Below are positions 34,029 to 40,876 of a DNA stretch of 64,000 nucleotides, piece by piece (position 1 is the first letter of the stretch; the number at the start of each line of letters is the position of its first letter). The notes beneath the pieces were generated by a model. That model made no database searches, was not told the DNA's origin, and saw only the letters and a list, made by a program, of their open reading frames with translations. The stretch is from assembly GCA_035759745.1 (NCBI GenBank), contig DASTUF010000014.1, positions 18,633-82,632 on the forward strand. Direction: 5' to 3'. Position numbers and translations under genes: made by a program. This DNA is from CAMLHP01 sp035759745. Lineage in GTDB: Bacteria > Gemmatimonadota > Gemmatimonadetes > Gemmatimonadales > GWC2-71-9.

Positions 34029-34271
34029 ATGCACGTCCAGATCGAATATTGCGTCGTTTGAAACTACGAACTGCGAGCCGCCGGTCTGGCGGCTGAGATC
34101 GAGCAGGCCATTCCGGGGACCGAGGTCACGCTGGAGCCGAGTTCGGGCGGCGTGTTCGAAGTGACCGTTGATGGCAAGTCATTGTTCTCCAAGAAGGCCC
34201 TCGGCCGGCACGCGACGCGGGGCGAGATTCTGGCATTGATCCAGGCGGCACGGCAATCCGATCAGGCTTGA
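34029..34271 (+). CDS. SelW-like (Rdx family) selenoprotein; in-frame TGA read as selenocysteine
   Basis: 80 residues if TGA 34059-34061 is selenocysteine: MHVQIEYCVV-U-NYELRAAG..., then GGVFEVTVDGKSLFSKKA and a final helix GEILALIQAA. This is the SelT/SelW/SelH (Rdx) thioredoxin-like fold: strand, C-x-x-U loop at residues 8-11, helix, two strands, helix. Bacterial homologues normally have C-x-x-C at this place. Family resemblance continues without break on both sides of the TGA, and the gene ends with a normal TGA 7 bases before pfkA. These small proteins are redox enzymes of uncertain substrate. No clear ribosome-binding site is visible (heptad repeat directly upstream). The alternative is a nonsense mutation in a former Cys gene; intact flanks and the hairpin argue against it. 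Confidence 0.85.
34076..34094 (+). promoter_or_regulatory. Candidate bacterial SECIS hairpin
   Basis: AGCCGCC (34076-34082), loop GGTCT (34083-34087), GGCGGCT (34088-34094): a perfect 7-bp stem. The loop begins 21 bases after the TGA, within the spacing known for bacterial SECIS elements, and starts with GGTC, as does the SelB-binding apical loop of E. coli fdhF as I recall it. I do not see the bulged U of the E. coli element. Confidence 0.7.
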
Positions 34272-34278
34272 TGTTCCC

Positions 34279-35358
34279 ATGCGCATAGCGATATCCACTG
34301 GTGGCGGAGACGCTCCCGGCCTCAACGCCGTGATCCGGGCGGTAGTGCTCTCCGCCCACCAGCGGGGCTGGCGCACCTACGGCATCCAGCGCGGGTATGA
34401 AGGGATGCTTTCCTTCGAGGGCGTGGTTCCGCTGGGGCCGTCGGAAGTCCGGGGCATCACCCACCTGGGCGGCACCATCCTGGGCACCACCAACCGGGGC
34501 AACCCGTTCCGCTGGGTGGACCGGGACGAAGGCGGCCGCGAGTTCGAGCGCGACCGGTCGGACGACCTGTGCAGCGCATTCCACGCGTCCGGCTTCGACG
34601 CGCTGGTGTCGATCGGTGGCGATGGCTCGCTGCAGATCGCGCATGACCTGTGGCAGAAGGGTGTGCCGGTGGTCTGCGTCCCCAAGACCATCGACAACGA
34701 CGTGAGCGGGACCCAGCGCACCTTCGGGTTCGACACCGCAGTGAGCACTGCGACCGAGGCGCTGGACAAGCTGCACTCCACCGCGGAGAGCCACGAGCGG
34801 GTCATGGTGGTGGAAACGATGGGGCGTCATGCCGGGTGGATCGCGCTGAACAGCGGCATCTCCGGCAGTGCCGACGTGATCCTCCTGCCCGAGATCCCCT
34901 TTGACATCGCCAAGGTGTGCGAGAAGATCCGCCAGCGCGAGGCGTCAGGCAGGCACTTCAGCATCGTGGTGGTGGCGGAGGGCGCCTGCCCGATGGACGG
35001 AACGCTGAGCGTGGTGGAGCGCCGGGGCGTCGGCACGGTGGACCGGCTGGGCGGGATCGCCAGCCAGGTGGCACAGGCCATCTCGCAGCTCACCGGCAAG
35101 GAAGTCCGCACCATGGTGCTGGGCCACCTGCAGCGCGGGGGCTCGCCCACGACCTACGACCGGCTGCTGGCCCTTCGATTCGGCGCGGCCGCAGTGCGGG
35201 CCATCGCCAACAACGAGTTCGGGGTGATGGTCGGGCTCAACAACTCGACGATCGTGAATGTGCCGCTGGCGGATGTCGTGGGCCGGCCCCGCAACGTGCC
35301 GCTGGATTCGGACACCGTTCAAACTGCAAGGGAACTGGGGATTAGTCTCGGGGACTGA
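34279..35358 (+). CDS. pfkA: 6-phosphofructokinase
   Basis: 359 residues. STGGGDAPGLNAVIRAVV at the N-terminus, GGDGS (113-117), PKTIDND (135-141, catalytic Asp) and MGRHAGW. The second Gly in GGDG (instead of the Asp of pyrophosphate-dependent enzymes) points to ATP as donor. It phosphorylates fructose-6-phosphate in glycolysis. It starts 7 bases after the selenoprotein stop, so the two are probably co-transcribed. Its TGA stop runs into the heptad array at 35358. Confidence 0.94.
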   Translation: MRIAISTGGGDAPGLNAVIRAVVLSAHQRGWRTYGIQRGYEGMLSFEGVVPLGPSEVRGITHLGGTILGTTNRGNPFRWVDRDEGGREFERDRSDDLCSAFHASGFDALVSIGGDGSLQIAHDLWQKGVPVVCVPKTIDNDVSGTQRTFGFDTAVSTATEALDKLHSTAESHERVMVVETMGRHAGWIALNSGISGSADVILLPEIPFDIAKVCEKIRQREASGRHFSIVVVAEGACPMDGTLSVVERRGVGTVDRLGGIASQVAQAISQLTGKEVRTMVLGHLQRGGSPTTYDRLLALRFGAAAVRAIANNEFGVMVGLNNSTIVNVPLADVVGRPRNVPLDSDTVQTARELGISLGD

Positions 35359-35434
35359 GTGAGAAGTGAGAAGTGAGAAGTGAGAGGTGAGAAGTGAGAA
35401 GGAACCACTTCTGACTTCTCACTTTTCACTTCTC
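35358..35434. repeat. Inverted heptad array, word AGTGAGA / ACTTCTC (11 units)
   Basis: Eleven units in one register: four AGTGAGA, GGTGAGA, AGTGAGA, AGGAACC, ACTTCTG, ACTTCTC, ACTTTTC, ACTTCTC. The arms are complementary around a short centre. It lies between convergent genes: the pfkA stop (35356-35358) touches its left end, and the pabA stop (35419-35421) and last codons (RSEK) are inside the right arm. Likely a bidirectional terminator. Confidence 0.88.
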
Positions 35435-35994
35435 ACGAGCAGAAAATTCCGCATGATTTCATGCCCCTGCTCCGTCAGCACCGACTCCGGATGGAACTGC
35501 ACGCCGAACACCGGGTGTTCCCGGTGCTCAAGCGCCATGATCTCCCCCTCTTCGGAACGGGCGGTGACCCGCAGCGCCGCCGGCAGTGACTCCTCCTCCA
35601 CCACCAGCGAGTGATAGCGTCCCGCCTTGAAAGGCGAAGGCAGTCCGGCGAGGACGCCGGTGCCGTCGTGCTCGATATCGGAGGCGCTGCCGTGCATGGG
35701 CCGCTTGCCGCGGACGATGCGGCCACCCAGCGCCGCGGCGATACATTGATGACCGAGGCAGACGCCTAGTATTGGCATGGTACCCGCCAGCGCGCGCACC
35801 AGCTCGGGGGCGATGCCGGCCTCGGCCGGGGTGCAGGGTCCGGGCGAAATCACCAGATGGGTCGGCGCCATCGCCCGCACTTCCTCCACCGTCACGGCAT
35901 CATTGCGGCGGACCAGCGGCGCACCGCCGAGCTCGGTGATGTAGCGCGCCAGGTTATGGACGAAGCTGTCATAGTTGTCGAGGACCAGGATCAT
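35419..35994 (-). CDS. pabA: Aminodeoxychorismate/anthranilate synthase glutamine amidotransferase
   Basis: 191 residues, class I glutaminase. N-terminal LVLDNYDSFVHNLARY, nucleophile Cys in GVCLGHQC, His-x-Glu in VQFHPES. It releases ammonia from glutamine for the synthase subunit. The ATG overlaps the stop of the pabB-type gene (ATGA), so the pair is coupled; the partner's lysine motif suggests p-aminobenzoate rather than tryptophan synthesis. The protein could serve both pathways. C-terminal residues and stop derive from a heptad repeat. Confidence 0.92.
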   Translation of the reverse strand: MILVLDNYDSFVHNLARYITELGGAPLVRRNDAVTVEEVRAMAPTHLVISPGPCTPAEAGIAPELVRALAGTMPILGVCLGHQCIAAALGGRIVRGKRPMHGSASDIEHDGTGVLAGLPSPFKAGRYHSLVVEEESLPAALRVTARSEEGEIMALEHREHPVFGVQFHPESVLTEQGHEIMRNFLLVRSEK

Positions 35995-37361
35995 TCCGCC
36001 ACCGCATCGAGCAACGCACGGGCCTTGACCACCGTCTCGTCATATTCGGCCACGGAGTCGGATGCGGCTACAATGCCGCCGCCGGCGTGGACGTGGGCCA
36101 CGCCGTCACGCCGGACCACGGTGCGAATGGCGACGCTGAGTACGGCATCGCCGGTGCGACTGATGCACCCGATCGCGCCGCAGTACGGACCCCGGCGCAC
36201 CGGTTCCAGCTCGGCGATGATCTCCATGGCGCGCACCTTGGGCGCGCCGGTGATGGATCCGCCGGGGAAGGCGGCTCGGATGGCGTCGAAGGCGCCGAGC
36301 CCCGGACGCAGGGTGGCCGTGATGGTCGAGACGAGGTGATGCACGGTCGGGTACTGCTCCAGCGCGAGGAGCTGCTCCACCACGACGCTGCCGGGCTCCG
36401 CCACTCGCGACAGGTCGTTGCGCAGCAGGTCCACGATCATCACGTTCTCGGCGCAGTCCTTCTGGCTGGCCAGCAGCTCGCGCGCCAGCGCGGCGTCGGT
36501 GTCGGGATCCGCGCCACGCGGCCGGGTGCCCTTGATCGGGCGGGTTTCCAGCCGGCGCCCCTCCACCCGAAGGAACAGCTCCGGCGAGGCGCTCAGGACT
36601 TCGTGGTCGCCCGCGTCGAAGAACGCGCCGTGCGACGCATGGGTAGCTGCGCGGAGCCGTCCGTACAGGTCAATCGGATCGTCGGTGGACCAGGTCTCGA
36701 AGCGCTGCGACAGATTCACCTGAAACACGTCGCCCGCGAGGATGTAGTCGCGCACTCGGGTAACCGCGTCCACGTAGCCTGCGGGCGTGAAGCTGGATCT
36801 GGGTACGCTGGTGCCGCTCGCCCGCACCGGTGCGACGGGATGTCCCGGCGGGGCCTTCGCCATCAGTTGCTGCACCGCGTTCGCACGCAGCCTGGTGCGT
36901 ACTTCGCTTGAATCGGGTGGAGTCACCGCGATCAGCCAGGCTAGCCCTGCGGCGTGGTCCCACGCGATGGTCCAGTCGTAGAGCCCCAGCAGTACGTCGG
37001 GCGTTGAGGCGGGGTCGAGTGGAGGCACCGGCATGCGATCGAGGGCGCGTCCGTACTCGTAGCCCAGGTACCCGGCGAGTCCGCCCTGAAACGGCGGCAG
37101 CCCCTCGACCCGGGGCGCGCGCCACGGGTCGAGCAGCGCCGCCGCCGCCGCGAGGGGATCGTGACCTGGACGCACCGCATCGCGGATGACGTCCACCGGG
37201 TCGGCCATCAGGTAGGAGTAACGGCCGGTGGTGGAATGCTCGCCGGCGCCGTCGAGCAGCAGCGGGTAGGGCAGCTCGCGCACCGCCCGAAGCGCCGCCA
37301 TCGGATCGGGCGGCGGGTCGAGCGGAATGACCAGCGGAGCTACCGCGCCGGCTTGATCCAC
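35991..37361 (-). CDS. pabB: Aminodeoxychorismate synthase component I
   Basis: About 456 residues, chorismate-binding fold: DVFQVNLSQRFE, RPIKGTRPRG, DLLRNDLSRV, GSITGAPKVRAMEII and a C-terminal GGGIVAASD. The PIKGT motif with Lys is typical of PabB (TrpE has PIAGT), supporting formation of 4-amino-4-deoxychorismate for folate. The start is uncertain: GTG 37361 overlaps the PCD gene by 22 bases; the first ATG is 37301, probably too late because conserved residues precede it. Confidence 0.88.
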   Translation of the reverse strand: MDQAGAVAPLVIPLDPPPDPMAALRAVRELPYPLLLDGAGEHSTTGRYSYLMADPVDVIRDAVRPGHDPLAAAAALLDPWRAPRVEGLPPFQGGLAGYLGYEYGRALDRMPVPPLDPASTPDVLLGLYDWTIAWDHAAGLAWLIAVTPPDSSEVRTRLRANAVQQLMAKAPPGHPVAPVRASGTSVPRSSFTPAGYVDAVTRVRDYILAGDVFQVNLSQRFETWSTDDPIDLYGRLRAATHASHGAFFDAGDHEVLSASPELFLRVEGRRLETRPIKGTRPRGADPDTDAALARELLASQKDCAENVMIVDLLRNDLSRVAEPGSVVVEQLLALEQYPTVHHLVSTITATLRPGLGAFDAIRAAFPGGSITGAPKVRAMEIIAELEPVRRGPYCGAIGCISRTGDAVLSVAIRTVVRRDGVAHVHAGGGIVAASDSVAEYDETVVKARALLDAVAE

Positions 37362-37690
37362 TTCTTCGTGGTGCCGGTGAGCGCACCGTCGACCGGCCGC
37401 CAGTTGGCCTGCTGCTCGATCACCCGGGCCAATGCGATGTCCTTGGCCGTGATCCCGCCGGCGGAATGGGTGTTGAGCCGCACCGTCACACTGGGCCAAC
37501 TGACGGCCAGGTCGGGATGGTGGTCGGCTGCTTCGGCGTAGAACGCGATCAGGTTGACCAGCAGCATGGTGGTGGACCAGCCGTCGGTCTCAAAGCTGCG
37601 GGTAATGGCGCCATTCTGCTCGGACCACTGGGGAAGGTCGCGGAGCTGGTCTGCCAGCGCCTGGCCGGTGTACGTCTGTTCCTTTGCCAT
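37340..37690 (-). CDS. phhB: 4a-hydroxytetrahydrobiopterin dehydratase (pterin carbinolamine dehydratase)
   Basis: 116 residues. The signature EAADHHPDLAVSWPSVTVRLNTHS (in part) contains the paired His and the T-H of the active site, followed by GGITAKDIALARVIE. It dehydrates 4a-hydroxy-tetrahydropterin; in bacteria it also occurs outside phenylalanine hydroxylase pathways. No hydroxylase gene is in the window. It sits between PTPS and pabB, in a pterin/folate setting. Confidence 0.92.
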   Translation of the reverse strand: MAKEQTYTGQALADQLRDLPQWSEQNGAITRSFETDGWSTTMLLVNLIAFYAEAADHHPDLAVSWPSVTVRLNTHSAGGITAKDIALARVIEQQANWRPVDGALTGTTKKWIKPAR

Positions 37691-37712
37691 GATTATCCTG
37701 TCGTCAGCCGGG

Positions 37713-38225
37713 CTATGGTTTCCCGCCGGCGGGTAGGTTCACGCGATAGACCGCGGTTTGCCCCGGGCTCTCTTCGACCTCAAGCTCGAGCGCGGTGAGG
37801 TGCGACGCGCCTCGCTCGGCCAGCGCTGCGCGCACCTGCTCGGCGAGGTAGCGGGCCAGGACTTCGGCGGTACTGTTCTCGATCGGGAGTATGGCGCAGT
37901 CGCGCAGGGGAAAGACATAGCGCGACTCGCCGAAGACCGACACCGACACCCGCTCACCATCGACCCGCAGTCCCATCTTGTCGCTGGACGAGGGGAGGAG
38001 GACCTTGTGGTCCACCGCCTTGACCAGCGGCCGGGCGATCTCCTTGAGCAGGCTGAAGTCCACCACCCAGAGCGGCTCGGGCTCGAGGTCGCCGTCGACC
38101 CGGATCCCGACCCGGTAGTTGTGCCCGTGGAGGGACTCGCACTGGTGTCCCTTCATGGTGATGAAGTGGGCCGCGGAAAACTGGAGATAATCCTTGGCGA
38201 CGGTGACACTGAAGGTTCCCTGCAC
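37713..38225 (-). CDS. 6-pyruvoyl-tetrahydropterin synthase family, PTPS-I/III type
   Basis: 170 residues, T-fold. Zinc histidines H20 (SAAHF) and H33, H35 in HGHNY; the catalytic stretch is C29-E30-S-L-H-G-H, i.e. both the Cys and the Glu of the CE-x2-HGH motif. As I recall, this motif defines the PTPS-I/III subgroup, which can do the QueD reaction and also make 6-hydroxymethyl-dihydropterin in place of FolB. Starts with GTG at 38225. It is the first gene of a PTPS-PCD-pabB-pabA unit. Confidence 0.87.
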   Translation of the reverse strand: MQGTFSVTVAKDYLQFSAAHFITMKGHQCESLHGHNYRVGIRVDGDLEPEPLWVVDFSLLKEIARPLVKAVDHKVLLPSSSDKMGLRVDGERVSVSVFGESRYVFPLRDCAILPIENSTAEVLARYLAEQVRAALAERGASHLTALELEVEESPGQTAVYRVNLPAGGKP

Positions 38226-38274
38226 GTGGGCCTCGGTGAGAGTGCGGAAGGTCGAGACAGAAAGGTAGGGCGAG

Positions 38275-38880
38275 GTGAGCGAGAAAGCACGGCTGCGGCG
38301 GGAAGTGCTGGCGCGGCGGGAGTCCGAGCCGGATCGGTCGGAGAAGAGCGGACGGATCCGGGCCCGGCTGGAGGCACTGCCGGACTATGCCTCAGCCCGG
38401 GTGATCGCCGCATTCGTGGGGGTTGGCAGCGAGGTGGATACGCTGCCGGCAATCGGGGCGGCCCTGGAATCCGGGCGACGGGTGGCAGTCCCCAGCGTGG
38501 CGGCCGGGCGGCTGGTGCTGACGCTGCTGCTGGACATTGCCGAGTTGGAGCCGGCACCGTTCGGGCTGCTGGAGCCACCCGCCGGGCTACGGGACGAACC
38601 CGGCCGGCAGGTGGCGCCGGAGGAGGTGGATTTCTTCGTGGTGCCCGGCGTTGCCTTCGATGCCCAGGGCGGGCGCCTGGGGCACGGCAAGGGTTACTAC
38701 GATGGGCTGCTGCGCCAGGCGCGACCCGGCGCATCACGCACCGCCGTGGCGTTCGAGTGCCAGATTGTCGATGCGGTGCCGATGACCAACCGGGACGTGC
38801 CGGTACATCGTGTGGTCACGGAAGAACGGCTGATTGGTGCTCAGTCATCCCACCAGTCGTCGTCGCGATCGCGGTCGTAG
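38275..38880 (+). CDS. 5-formyltetrahydrofolate cyclo-ligase
   Basis: 201 residues. MTHFS/YgfA family: N-terminal Lys/Arg helix (KARLRREVLARRE), VPSVAAGRLVLTL, VPGVAFDAQGGRLGHGKGYYDG (in part; the ATP/folate loop). It converts 5-formyl-THF to 5,10-methenyl-THF with ATP. It is divergent from the PTPS gene, 50 bases away, so the folate block may share a control region. The last ~14 Ser/Arg-rich residues overlap the convergent gene by 40 bases. Confidence 0.92.
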   Translation: MSEKARLRREVLARRESEPDRSEKSGRIRARLEALPDYASARVIAAFVGVGSEVDTLPAIGAALESGRRVAVPSVAAGRLVLTLLLDIAELEPAPFGLLEPPAGLRDEPGRQVAPEEVDFFVVPGVAFDAQGGRLGHGKGYYDGLLRQARPGASRTAVAFECQIVDAVPMTNRDVPVHRVVTEERLIGAQSSHQSSSRSRS

Positions 38881-39344
38881 CGATCATCCCGGTCGTACCG
38901 GTCATGGTCATGGTCACGGTGCCAGCGGTCGTGTTCCCGCTCCCACCGTTCCGCCTGGATGCGGTCCTTCCGGTCGCCCCGCATGGACCAGTCGCGATAG
39001 TAGCGGCCGTCGCGATACCACACGGTCATCTCGCGCAATCCACGGCGATCGTGCCAGCGATCGTAGATCCGGTTGCCATGGATGTACACCTGCACCGGGC
39101 GGAACCCGTGGCGTACCCACCATCGGTCCGAGACCCGGCGCGCGTCGCCGAACCAGACCCGCTGGACGTGGATGATCCGCGGCGCGACCACCCGGCGGAC
39201 CGGGCGGCGGGTGCGATAGTCGGGACCATCGTTCCGGCCATGTTCGATGATGACCCGTGTTTGCGCTTCCGCGGCGGCAGGCATCACCGCAGCAATGGCG
39301 AGCGCACCGAGTGCGAGTGGCGCGAAGAGACGAAGTGATCGCAT
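38841..39344 (-). CDS. Secreted Arg/Asp/Trp-rich hypothetical protein
   Basis: 167 residues. Signal peptide (APLALGALAIAAVMPAAAEAQ). The mature protein is rich in Arg, Asp, Tyr, His and Trp, ending in short-period repeats (HDRWHRDHDHDRYDRDDRYD in part). It contains WYRDGRYYRDW and VYIHGNRIYDRW. It could bind metal or polyanions; no family recognised. Confidence 0.65.
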   Translation of the reverse strand: MRSLRLFAPLALGALAIAAVMPAAAEAQTRVIIEHGRNDGPDYRTRRPVRRVVAPRIIHVQRVWFGDARRVSDRWWVRHGFRPVQVYIHGNRIYDRWHDRRGLREMTVWYRDGRYYRDWSMRGDRKDRIQAERWEREHDRWHRDHDHDRYDRDDRYDRDRDDDWWDD

Positions 39345-39494
39345 GGCGAGCTCACAGGTGAAACGGCCTCGAGAGGTGAAGCGTTGACCCTGCCGCTGAA
39401 TGCGAGCGGCATGCCAGCCCGTAACTGCTTGTGGGGAAAGGGGTAGCAGAAGCGAGGGGGGCGCTCGGCGTCCCCGGGGAGGGACGGAGCCTTA

Positions 39495-39532
39495 CGTCAT
39501 TGCGAGCACGCGCCAGCGTGCGAAGCCATCTG
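39495..39532. repeat. REP-like palindromic element (CGTCATTGCGAG type)
   Basis: CGTCATTGCGAG, then GCACGC, loop GCCA, GCGTGC, then GAAGCCATCTG. The inner stem is a perfect 6-bp hairpin flanked by GA/GA. The consensus CGTCATTGCGAG...CGAAGCAATCT is a palindromic repeat seen dispersed in many bacterial genomes; here one copy is seen. Confidence 0.6.
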
Positions 39533-39641
39533 GCGGCCTACCGACGAACCTCCTCTTTCCTGACCGCTCGCGACTACCCTGCTACGTACCGCCTGACCTC
39601 CTGACCACCGCACCGCCCTCGCCAGCTGAGTCGCCGGGAGG

Positions 39642-39647
39642 TAGGGT
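39642..39647 (+). promoter_or_regulatory. TANNNT -10-like box, leaderless start
   Basis: TAGGGT, five bases, then ATG 39653. Same geometry as at 40866 and 50934. Confidence 0.4.
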
Positions 39648-39652
39648 ATGGG

Positions 39653-40810
39653 ATGCGAAGATCCGTGGTGTTCCTGGCGATTGCCTTGCTTGCAGTTGCG
39701 TGCGGTGAGTCCCAGTCGGCGCGGGAGGCAACCCAGCTGCCGGATCCAACCCAACTGCAGCTGCTCTGGCGTCGGTCGGCGCAGCATTATCCGGGGAGGC
39801 ACTTGTCGGTCGCCGTGCTGTCGCCCTGCGCGATCTGGACGACCGGCATGGAGGGCTCGGCGTGGAGCTGCGGCGGTGACTCGTTGCTATCGCTGCCGAT
39901 GGGGGAGGGGCCGGGAGAGTTCATCCAGCCCTGGCTGGCCGCAGCCTGGGGACCCGATTCGGTCGCCATCTGGGATGCGAGGCTCCGTCGGCTCAGTATT
40001 CTCGCGGCAGACGGTTCTCTCGGCCGAGTCGTCGCCTTGCCAATTTCGGCGGAGCAGGGCCGAATGGCCGGCATCTTCCATCGCGACACGACGCTTCGGG
40101 TGTGGACCAATCCGTTTCCATTGGCGTTCGGCAACACGGCTGTCGATTCGGTCGGGCATGTATGGGCGCTGCGGCCCGGGGAAGCGAACCCGGGGACGGC
40201 GCTCGTTTCGTTTCCGGGCCCCCGCTCCACGATCATTCAGGACGAGCGCACTTTCTCACGGGTGGACGCACCAGTCCGCCGAAAGCCGCTGGTCGTGGCG
40301 CTCGCGGATGGGACGCTGCTGGTCGGATCGACCGGTTCCGATACGGTCACGGTGCATGACTGGAATGGAGCGGTGCTCGACACGCTGGTACTGGGCCTGC
40401 CGTCCGAGCCGGTGACCAGCGACGATCGCTCGCGCTACGCGGATTCGGTCCGGAAATCATTTCGGGACGAACTGGCGGGGCAGCAGCTCGGCGCCGAGCT
40501 CAACGCGTTCTTCCTGGATCGTGCCGAGCAGATCATCGATGCCGCGGAGTGGCCGGCCACGCGCCAGCGACTCGACCTGATCGCTGCTGGCCAACAGGAC
40601 GAGTTCTGGGCACTCATGCCCGGATTTGGTATCGGGTACGAACGTGAATGGCGGGCGTATCGGTCGAACGGCTCGGTGCGCGCCCGCTATCATGTGCCGC
40701 ACGCCGGCAGCGTCAGGGCTGCCGCAGTAACGGGTGACACGCTGACGACGCTGGAGGTGCAGTTCTTCCAGGACACTGTGAGTCTGGCGCAATATGTAGT
40801 GGGGCGGTGA
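39653..40810 (+). CDS. Propeller-type lipoprotein
   Basis: 385 residues. Leader and lipobox (LAIALLAVAC). The mature part carries GEGPGEF, a signature of six-bladed beta-propeller lipoproteins common in Bacteroidetes and Gemmatimonadota, with blade-like strands (DSVAIWDARLRRLSIL, VGHVWALRPGE, GTLLVGSTGSDTVTVHDW). Probably on the outer membrane; ligand unknown. No ribosome-binding site; a TANNNT box five bases upstream suggests a leaderless message. Confidence 0.75.
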   Translation: MRRSVVFLAIALLAVACGESQSAREATQLPDPTQLQLLWRRSAQHYPGRHLSVAVLSPCAIWTTGMEGSAWSCGGDSLLSLPMGEGPGEFIQPWLAAAWGPDSVAIWDARLRRLSILAADGSLGRVVALPISAEQGRMAGIFHRDTTLRVWTNPFPLAFGNTAVDSVGHVWALRPGEANPGTALVSFPGPRSTIIQDERTFSRVDAPVRRKPLVVALADGTLLVGSTGSDTVTVHDWNGAVLDTLVLGLPSEPVTSDDRSRYADSVRKSFRDELAGQQLGAELNAFFLDRAEQIIDAAEWPATRQRLDLIAAGQQDEFWALMPGFGIGYEREWRAYRSNGSVRARYHVPHAGSVRAAAVTGDTLTTLEVQFFQDTVSLAQYVVGR

Positions 40811-40822
40811 GGCCATTCGTCG

Positions 40823-40862
40823 CGTCCAGCCGTCCAGCCGTCCAGCCGTCCAGCTTTCCAGC
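40823..40862. repeat. Octad array, word CGTCCAGC (5 units)
   Basis: Four CGTCCAGC and one TTTCCAGC in tandem, eight-base period, between the propeller lipoprotein stop and the helicase start. It resembles the heptad arrays in setting but has a different period and one arm only. Confidence 0.85.
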
Positions 40863-40865
40863 CGC

Positions 40866-40871
40866 TACTAT
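40866..40871 (+). promoter_or_regulatory. TANNNT -10-like box, leaderless start of the helicase gene
   Basis: TACTAT, five bases (TCCCC), then ATG 40877. No Shine-Dalgarno sequence is present. Confidence 0.45.
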
Positions 40872-40876
40872 TCCCC

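Larger units (their letters stand above)
39345..39652. other. Intergenic region with a REP-like palindrome
   Basis: About 300 bases without convincing coding. It holds the REP-like element at 39495-39532 and, at its right end, the TAGGGT box of the next gene. The stretch 39430-39490 is G-rich but without a clear period. Confidence 0.5.

Noticed and set aside
34059..34061. TGA as the true end of a short peptide
   Set aside because: The ten-codon stub would be meaningless, while the downstream frame continues the same protein family to a normal stop next to pfkA.
34126..34830. Long minus-strand open frame across the selenoprotein gene and pfkA
   Set aside because: It is antisense to well-recognised genes and has composition typical of high-GC shadow frames.
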